Assembly (NCBI RefSeq): GCF_026153205.1 | Contig: NZ_JAPFBW010000005.1 | Coordinates: 62,001 to 126,000, forward strand | Direction: 5' to 3' | Source: Aquabacterium sp. A7-Y | GTDB taxonomy: Bacteria > Pseudomonadota > Gammaproteobacteria > Burkholderiales > Burkholderiaceae_C | Length of the DNA stretch: 64,000 nucleotides | Part shown: positions 58,681-64,000 of the stretch, one piece after another | How the letters are laid out: each line of letters begins with the position of its first letter | How positions within the stretch are numbered: the stretch's first letter is position 1 | Program-made: the position numbers and the translations under genes | The notes under the pieces: generated by a model | Told to the model about the DNA's origin: nothing | The model's database searches: none | The model's input: only the letters and a program-made list of their open reading frames with translations

Positions 58681-61341
58681 TCAGGCCGGCACCAGCGACT
58701 TCGGCCGCTCGACGCCGTACCCCTGCACGAAGTCCACGCCCATGACCCGCAGCGCGTCGATGAGCTCCTGGTTCTCGACGAACTCGGCCACGGTCTTCAG
58801 GCCCATGCGGTGCGCGATGGTGTTGATCGCCTCCACCATCGCATAGTCCACCGGGTCCTGCAGCATTTCCTTCACGAAGCTGCCGTCGATCTTCACGTAG
58901 TCGACCGGCAGCTGCTTCAGGTAACCGAAGGAGGACATGCCGCTGCCGAAATCGTCGAGCGCGAAGCGGCAGCCCAGCCGCCGCAGGCAGGCGATGAACT
59001 CGATCGCCAGCGGCAGGTTGGCGATGGCGGCGGTCTCGGTCACCTCGAAGCAGATCGCGCTGGGCTCGACCTGGTACTGCCGGATCTTGTCGGTGACATA
59101 GTCGGCGATCGTCGGGTCGCACATGGTGACGCCCGAGAGATTGATCGAGAACTTGAGGCGCTGGCCGAACTCCCGGGCACAGCGTGCGTGCAGCTCCAGC
59201 GCCTTGTCGATCACCCACTTGTCGATGCCGGTCATCAGCCCGTAGCGCTCGGCGGCAGGCAGGAAGGCCATGGGCGGCACCACACGGCCGTTCTCGTCAC
59301 GCAGGCGCACCAGGATCTCGTAGGACATCGACCCGCCCTGCCCTTCGGTCAGCGACTCGATGCGCTGCCCTTCCAGGAACAGCCGGTCCTCGCTGAGCGC
59401 GTTCTGCAGTTTCGAGACCCAGTCGATCTCGCCCTGGCGCTGCACCACGCTCTGGTCGGTATCGTCGTAGACATGCAAGCGGTTGCGGCCATGGTCCTTG
59501 GCGAGGTAGCAGGCGGTGTCCGCCATGCGCAGCAGGTCGCTGCGGCTGTGGCGGCCGTCCAGGATGGCCACGATGCCGATGCTGACGCCGATACGGAACA
59601 CCTTGCCCTGCCAGACGAACTGCAGCTCGCTGACCTGCTGCCGCAGGTCCTCGGCCACCCGCAGCGCGGACGGCAGGGGGCAGTCCTCGAGCAGCACGCC
59701 GAACTCGTCGCCGCCCAGCCGGGCCAGGGTGTCGTCCTTGCGCACCTGCCGGCCCAGCACCTGGCTCAGCTGCTTCAGCAAGGCATCGCCGGCAATGTGC
59801 CCGCAGGAGTCGTTCACCACCTTGAACTGGTCCAGGTCGAGGAACATCAGCACGTGCTGCCGGCCCTGGCGCTCGGCCTTGGCGATGGCGGCATCGAGGC
59901 GTTCGTCGAAGGCGGTGCGATTCAGCAGGTCGGTGAGCGGGTCGTGGCTGGCCTGGTAGGACAGCTCGTGCGCGAGCTGCCGGGTGCGGCTCACGTCGTG
60001 CATCACCATGACCGCGCCCCAGAGCTGACCCTCGCCGCCAAAGATGGGCGCCGCCGAGTGCTCGATGGGGCGGCGCACACCGCTGCGCGACTGGATGGCG
60101 TTGTCCTCATGCCCGGCGCTCGCCGTGCGGCTGGCCATCGCATGCACCAGAGGATCGGCGGGCAGCGGCTGCCCGGCGGCGTCGACGATGCGCACGACCT
60201 CGGCCGCCTCGCGGCCCGCCGCCTGCCCCACCGGCCAGCCGGTCATCACTTCGGCGGCCGGGTTCAGGTAGGTCAGCCGGCCACGGGCGTCGGTGGTGAC
60301 GACGCCGTCGGCGATCGAGCGCAAGGTCACGGCCAGCAGCTCCTTCTCGCGGAACAGGTCCTGCTCGGCCTGCCGCTTCTCGTCGGTCCGGCGCGCGGTC
60401 AGTCGTGCCTGCCGCGTCAGGAAGACGGCACTGGCAAGGATCAGCAGGGTGCAGATGAAGGCGGCGGTGAAGATACGTCCTCGCGCGACCCGGAACTCCG
60501 CCAGCGTGGTGCTTTCCGGAACCGCCACGACCACATAGAGGTCGTGCTTGCCGACCGGTACGACCGAGTGGAAGCGCGGGACACCGTCGATCGTGCTGAC
60601 CACGGGGGCCGGCGGGCGCCCCTCGGGCGACAGCGCGAATTCCACGCTGCCCGGCGGGAGCCGGTCGCCCACGCTGTGATGGCCGTCGGCGGAACGCGCG
60701 CGGTAGATGCTGTCGCGCCCGATCACCCCGACGAGCGCCTGCGGATGGCCTTTGATCGTGAATCCGCGCGTGAGGAACAGCGGGTCGAAGACGACCACCA
60801 CGGCACCAGCAAAACTGCCGTCGCCGCGCAGCAGTCCCTTCGAGGACGGCATGACCCAGGTGTGCCGGACCCGGCTCTGCACCGGGGGCGACACGAACAG
60901 GGCTGCGCCCGGGTTGCGGCGCGCTTCGAGGAAATACTGGCGGTCGTCCAGCCACACGTCGGGCAGCGGGCCGGTGCTGGAGAAGACACGCCCCAGCTCG
61001 TTGACCAGGTGCACGGTCGGCGCGGCGGCCTGGTCCAGGAACAGGTGGTCGCGCTCCAGGCGGTGCAGATCGACGACGCCGTCGCGCTCCTGGAGGTATT
61101 TCACCATCGTCGCCGTCTGGTCGACGCGCTCCAGCAGCCGGGCGGTGCGCTCCGCCAGCTTGTCGGCGGCGCTGTCGGCCTGCAGGTAGGCGAACTGCAC
61201 CGCGGAACGTCGGTTGCCGTCGACCCACAGCAGGGCCGCCGCCCACAGACCGACGATCGAAACCGTCGATGCGAGCACGCACCACGCCAGGATCCGGCGC
61301 GGGGCACCCGTGGACGGGAGGTCTATCAGACTTGGCAGCAT
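58681..61341 (-). CDS. Cache-PAS-GGDEF-EAL cyclic-di-GMP enzyme
   Basis: 886-residue membrane protein that can make and break cyclic-di-GMP. A helix at about 15-37 and another near 300 enclose a periplasmic double-Cache-like sensor. A PAS domain follows (about 340-450, DGVVTTDARGRLTYLNPAAEVMTG). The cyclase domain has an inhibitory RxxD site (RKDD) and an intact RLGGDEFGVL. The phosphodiesterase domain reads YEILVRL for the EAL motif, with FSINLSG, LDDFGSGMSSFGYL and KIDGSFV kept, so both halves may be active. ATG 61341 was chosen; longer frames run over the divergent promoter region. Confidence 0.93.
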   Translation of the reverse strand: MLPSLIDLPSTGAPRRILAWCVLASTVSIVGLWAAALLWVDGNRRSAVQFAYLQADSAADKLAERTARLLERVDQTATMVKYLQERDGVVDLHRLERDHLFLDQAAAPTVHLVNELGRVFSSTGPLPDVWLDDRQYFLEARRNPGAALFVSPPVQSRVRHTWVMPSSKGLLRGDGSFAGAVVVVFDPLFLTRGFTIKGHPQALVGVIGRDSIYRARSADGHHSVGDRLPPGSVEFALSPEGRPPAPVVSTIDGVPRFHSVVPVGKHDLYVVVAVPESTTLAEFRVARGRIFTAAFICTLLILASAVFLTRQARLTARRTDEKRQAEQDLFREKELLAVTLRSIADGVVTTDARGRLTYLNPAAEVMTGWPVGQAAGREAAEVVRIVDAAGQPLPADPLVHAMASRTASAGHEDNAIQSRSGVRRPIEHSAAPIFGGEGQLWGAVMVMHDVSRTRQLAHELSYQASHDPLTDLLNRTAFDERLDAAIAKAERQGRQHVLMFLDLDQFKVVNDSCGHIAGDALLKQLSQVLGRQVRKDDTLARLGGDEFGVLLEDCPLPSALRVAEDLRQQVSELQFVWQGKVFRIGVSIGIVAILDGRHSRSDLLRMADTACYLAKDHGRNRLHVYDDTDQSVVQRQGEIDWVSKLQNALSEDRLFLEGQRIESLTEGQGGSMSYEILVRLRDENGRVVPPMAFLPAAERYGLMTGIDKWVIDKALELHARCAREFGQRLKFSINLSGVTMCDPTIADYVTDKIRQYQVEPSAICFEVTETAAIANLPLAIEFIACLRRLGCRFALDDFGSGMSSFGYLKQLPVDYVKIDGSFVKEMLQDPVDYAMVEAINTIAHRMGLKTVAEFVENQELIDALRVMGVDFVQGYGVERPKSLVPA

Positions 61342-61570
61342 AGGAAAAGCAAAGCGCCCCGCAAGGCCAGAAGTCGGTATATCGGCCGCCGGAGCCCAAC
61401 CTTGAGACGTTTTGCCGAGCGCTTGAGGCTTTTTGTCGCGGCGGCAAGCGCTGCGCTTTCTGTCGCATGCGCGACATTTCGCACATCTTTGTGAAATTCC
61501 CCCTTCAATTCCCCGTTCCCCTGCCGAAACCACATAAGCCTTTCCCCAACTACCTAGGAAGACTTTTTCC

Positions 61571-62038
61571 ATGTTCAGCAAGTTCTCCCGCACCGTCTCG
61601 ATCGCCCTCGTGGCCGGTTTCGTCAGCTTCGGCGCCGCCGCCCAGGAACGCGGCACCAAGGAAGAAGCCAAGGCGATGGCTGAAGCGGCCGCCGCCCACG
61701 TCAAGAAGGTCGGCACCGAGAAGGCCTTCAAAGACTTCGCCACCGACAAGGCCACCTGGATCAAGAAAGACATGTACGTCTTCTCGCTCGACTTCAGCGG
61801 CAACATGCTGCTCCACCCCATCACGCCGCAGCTGGTGGGCAAGAACCTGTCTGCCATGAAGAGCGACAACGGCACGAGCAGCACGGCGCAGATGACCGAG
61901 ATCGCCAAGACCAAGGGCGCCGGCTGGTACGAATACGACTTCACCCACCCGGCCACCAAGAAGGTCGAGAAGAAGGCCTCCTACGTGATCCGCAACCCGG
62001 GCGCGGACTCCTACATCGGCGTCGGCGTCTATCGCTGA
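61571..62038 (+). CDS. Secreted single-Cache domain protein
   Basis: 155-residue periplasmic protein consisting of a signal peptide ([18 protein letters not shown]) and one Cache-type ligand-binding domain: [17 protein letters not shown], a long helix, [52 protein letters not shown] and [10 protein letters not shown]. There is no membrane helix or output domain, so it may bind a small ligand and present it to a receptor. The chemotaxis receptor gene follows on the same strand after a terminator, and the Cache-bearing cyclic-di-GMP gene is divergent. Confidence 0.86.
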   Translation: MFSKFSRTVSIALVAGFVSFGAAAQERGTKEEAKAMAEAAAAHVKKVGTEKAFKDFATDKATWIKKDMYVFSLDFSGNMLLHPITPQLVGKNLSAMKSDNGTSSTAQMTEIAKTKGAGWYEYDFTHPATKKVEKKASYVIRNPGADSYIGVGVYR

Positions 62039-62050
62039 ACCGTTGCAGCG

Positions 62051-62091
62051 GCCCGTGTCGCGGCCTGCCGGCCGCCGCACGGGCTTCTTTT
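62051..62091 (+). terminator. Intrinsic terminator after the Cache protein gene
   Basis: A stem GCCCGTG/CACGGGC encloses an inner CGGCC/CGGCC-type pairing region and is followed by TTCTTTT. It starts 13 bases after the stop. This is the best Rho-independent terminator in the window and suggests that the receptor gene behind it has its own promoter or depends on read-through. Confidence 0.7.
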
Positions 62092-62138
62092 CGTGCCCGG
62101 CTGTGCCTGCCTGCCGGCTTTCCCCTAGAGACCTGTGT

Positions 62139-63698
62139 ATGAACAAGACCTTGGCCAATCTGCCCATCGGCGTCAAGATCGCCATCGCGCCGCTGCTGGT
62201 TGCGCTTTGCCTGCTCGGCGTCAGCCTTCAGAGCTACCTCGGCAACCGCGCCACCGAGGCCGACCTGCAACAGCTGACCCAGAACAGCCTGCCGCGAATC
62301 CAGATCGCCAACACCTTGATCAGCCAGGTCGCCTTCGTCGACGGCATGCTGCAGAAAAGCATGCTCTACGAGGAAACCACCCAGTCCAAGCAACAGGTCA
62401 AATGGGTCGACGAAGCCATCCGCAAGGAGCTCGGCCTGATCACCACCAATCTCGCCCAGCTCAAGAAACTCGCGGCCTCCGACGCCGCGGCAATGCAGCA
62501 GATCACGCAGGCGGAACAGAGCCTGGGCAAGTACCGCAAGGCGGTGGACGACGTGTTCGACATCAAGGCCGCCGGCGTGGCGGCCGCAGCGATGTTCAGC
62601 TCGATCGCCGAGCAGCACTTCGAGAGCCTGCGCAAGCAGCTGTCCACGCTGACCCAAGCCGAACTCAAGGCGAGCGAGGTCCAGTCCTCGAACGTCGCGG
62701 CCCGCATCCGGGCCACCAATCTCGGCACCGTGATCGCGACGACGATCGCGCTGCTGCTGTCCGCCGGCGCGATCGCGCTGTGCCTGCGGCTGATCCTCAC
62801 ACCGCTGAGCCAGGCTGTGGCCGCGGCCAAGCGAGTCGCCTCGGGTGACCTGGTGCACCAGCACCTGGAGGTCCATTCGGATGCCACCGGCCAGGTGCTG
62901 GCCGCCCTGAACGATGTCACCGAGAAGCTCAACGGCATCGTCAGCGGCATCCGCCGCGCCTCGACCGAAATCGAGAGCGCCTCCAGCGAAATCGCCAGCG
63001 GCAACCAGGACCTCTCGGACCGCACCGAGCGCACCGCGGCTTCGCTGCAGCAGACCGCCTCGGTGGTCGAGCGCCTGAGCACGACGGTGCAGGACACGGC
63101 CGAGACCTCGCGGCTGGCCAGCCGCCTGGCCGCGGAAGCCTCCGAGGTGGCCGGCGAAGGCGGCTCGGCAGTGGCCGAGGTCACCACCACGATGGCTGCC
63201 ATCAACGAACAGTCGCGCCGCATCGCGGACATCACGGCCGTGATCGATGGCATCGCCTTCCAGACCAACATCCTGGCGCTGAACGCCGCGGTCGAAGCCG
63301 CGCGGGCGGGCGAGCAAGGCCGCGGCTTCGCGGTGGTGGCGCAGGAAGTGCGTTCGCTGGCCCAGCGCTCGGCGACCGCCGCCAAGGAGATCAAGTCGCT
63401 CATCGCCAGCTCGACCGAGCGGGTCGAGGACGGGACCCACAAGGTGCAGCGTGCGGGCGCGACGATGGAGCGTATTGTCCAGTCCATCCGGCAGCTCGCC
63501 GACATGGTCGCCGAGATCTCGACGGCCACCGGCGAACAGGCCGGCAGCATCGAGCAGGTCAACCAGACCGTGAGCGCGATGGAAGCCACCACGCAACAGA
63601 ACGCGGCGCTGGTCGAACAGGCCGCCGCGGCGACGCAATCGCTGCGTCGCCAGGCCGAGGGCCTGGTGCACGCGGTGTCAGCGTTCCGGGTCGCCTGA
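62139..63698 (+). CDS. Methyl-accepting chemotaxis protein
   Basis: 519-residue chemoreceptor. Helix 1 lies at about 12-30 ([22 protein letters not shown]) and helix 2 at about 192-215 ([23 protein letters not shown]). The periplasmic part between them looks like a four-helix bundle (4HB_MCP). A HAMP region with [10 protein letters not shown] follows. The cytoplasmic hairpin is the highly conserved signalling tip: [37 protein letters not shown]. Methylation-type Gln/Glu pairs flank it. The C-terminus lacks a CheR-binding pentapeptide. ATG 62139 fits the membrane topology; the frame is open further upstream over the terminator. Ligand unknown. Confidence 0.94.
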   Translation: MNKTLANLPIGVKIAIAPLLVALCLLGVSLQSYLGNRATEADLQQLTQNSLPRIQIANTLISQVAFVDGMLQKSMLYEETTQSKQQVKWVDEAIRKELGLITTNLAQLKKLAASDAAAMQQITQAEQSLGKYRKAVDDVFDIKAAGVAAAAMFSSIAEQHFESLRKQLSTLTQAELKASEVQSSNVAARIRATNLGTVIATTIALLLSAGAIALCLRLILTPLSQAVAAAKRVASGDLVHQHLEVHSDATGQVLAALNDVTEKLNGIVSGIRRASTEIESASSEIASGNQDLSDRTERTAASLQQTASVVERLSTTVQDTAETSRLASRLAAEASEVAGEGGSAVAEVTTTMAAINEQSRRIADITAVIDGIAFQTNILALNAAVEAARAGEQGRGFAVVAQEVRSLAQRSATAAKEIKSLIASSTERVEDGTHKVQRAGATMERIVQSIRQLADMVAEISTATGEQAGSIEQVNQTVSAMEATTQQNAALVEQAAAATQSLRRQAEGLVHAVSAFRVA

Positions 63699-64000
63699 GG
63701 CTCGCCTCGCCCGCCTCCTGCGCCACCACAGCCACACACCGCTGACGCCGAATCCCGCCAACACCGCCCCGAACACGAAGTTCAGCACCAGCTGCCCGGT
63801 GCCGCCCAGGCGTCCGATGTGCAGCGGATAGATCCACGCATAGCCCCGTGCGCCGGGGTCCAGCTCGCTCCATCGATGGGCCGCCAGGATGCGACCGTCG
63901 TTCGGGTCGAACCACACCGAGCTGAGGCCGTTGGGATGCGGGTCGTCCGGCAGCCGGAAGCGGATGCGCCCTGCCGCACCGGCGCCGGCCGGCCATTGCA
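63678..64000 (-). CDS. PepSY-associated membrane protein, 5' end outside window
   Basis: C-terminal 106 residues of a minus-strand gene that continues past the window. The frame is open to the end. It shows [23 protein letters not shown], then [12 protein letters not shown], a membrane helix ([23 protein letters not shown]) and a basic tail (RRRRARR). This is the ending typical of PepSY-TM proteins, which are membrane proteins often linked to siderophore or ferric reductase systems. The stop overlaps the end of the chemoreceptor gene by 21 bases. The rest of the protein is needed to name it more precisely. Confidence 0.82.
   Translation of the reverse strand, partial: QWPAGAGAAGRIRFRLPDDPHPNGLSSVWFDPNDGRILAAHRWSELDPGARGYAWIYPLHIGRLGGTGQLVLNFVFGAVLAGFGVSGVWLWWRRRRARRASGDPER

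Overview
The window is high-GC DNA with the gene content and order of a betaproteobacterium, most likely from the order Burkholderiales (Rubrivivax/Leptothrix/Caldimonas-like). The indicators are a complete division and cell wall (dcw) cluster ending in lpxC, a fused murE-murF gene, a dusB-fis pair, a PEP-CTERM protein, an orphan vgrG island and a Burkholderiales-type interspersed hairpin element. No rRNA, tRNA, CRISPR array or insertion sequence was recognised. Genus is an inference; no marker in the window fixes it.

Layout. 1-4.0 kb: end of an M20 amidohydrolase, a zinc-ribbon/DUF805 membrane protein, pncC and nadE (NAD metabolism). 4.3-12.9 kb: a type VI secretion island of four coupled genes: vgrG, a DUF4123 adaptor, a 1187-residue VasX/BTH_I2691-like membrane effector and a polytopic membrane protein that is the candidate immunity factor. 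The last two are visibly less GC-rich than the rest. 13-14.9 kb: a lipoprotein carboxylesterase behind a probable lipase-chaperone remnant. 15.1-20.2 kb: ugpBAECQ, for uptake and hydrolysis of glycerol-3-phosphate diesters. 20.3-26.5 kb: a Uma2 nuclease-like protein, a translationally coupled histidine kinase/KaiC-like ATPase/response regulator operon, an M48 metalloprotease and a YqaA membrane protein. 26.7-33.8 kb: dusB-fis, purH, an acyltransferase/CdsA-like pair, ruvC, a PEP-CTERM protein and a LuxR-type regulator.

33.9-53.3 kb: the whole dcw cluster on the minus strand, in transcription order mraZ, rsmH, ftsL, ftsI, murE-murF, mraY, murD, ftsW, murG, murC, ddl, ftsQ, ftsA, ftsZ, lpxC, then a small membrane protein. 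Most genes overlap by 1-4 bases. A promoter with MraZ boxes sits ahead of mraZ. Two palindromic elements interrupt the cluster, between murG and ftsW and between ftsZ and lpxC. murD carries a 113-residue Ala/Glu/Pro-rich insertion and an apparent one-base frameshift at its 3' end.

53.8-64 kb: an alpha/beta hydrolase, a hexapeptide acetyltransferase, an XRE regulator with a palindromic operator candidate, and a signalling cluster. That cluster holds a hybrid histidine kinase, a Cache-PAS-GGDEF-EAL protein, a secreted Cache protein and a chemotaxis receptor. The window ends inside a PepSY-type membrane protein.
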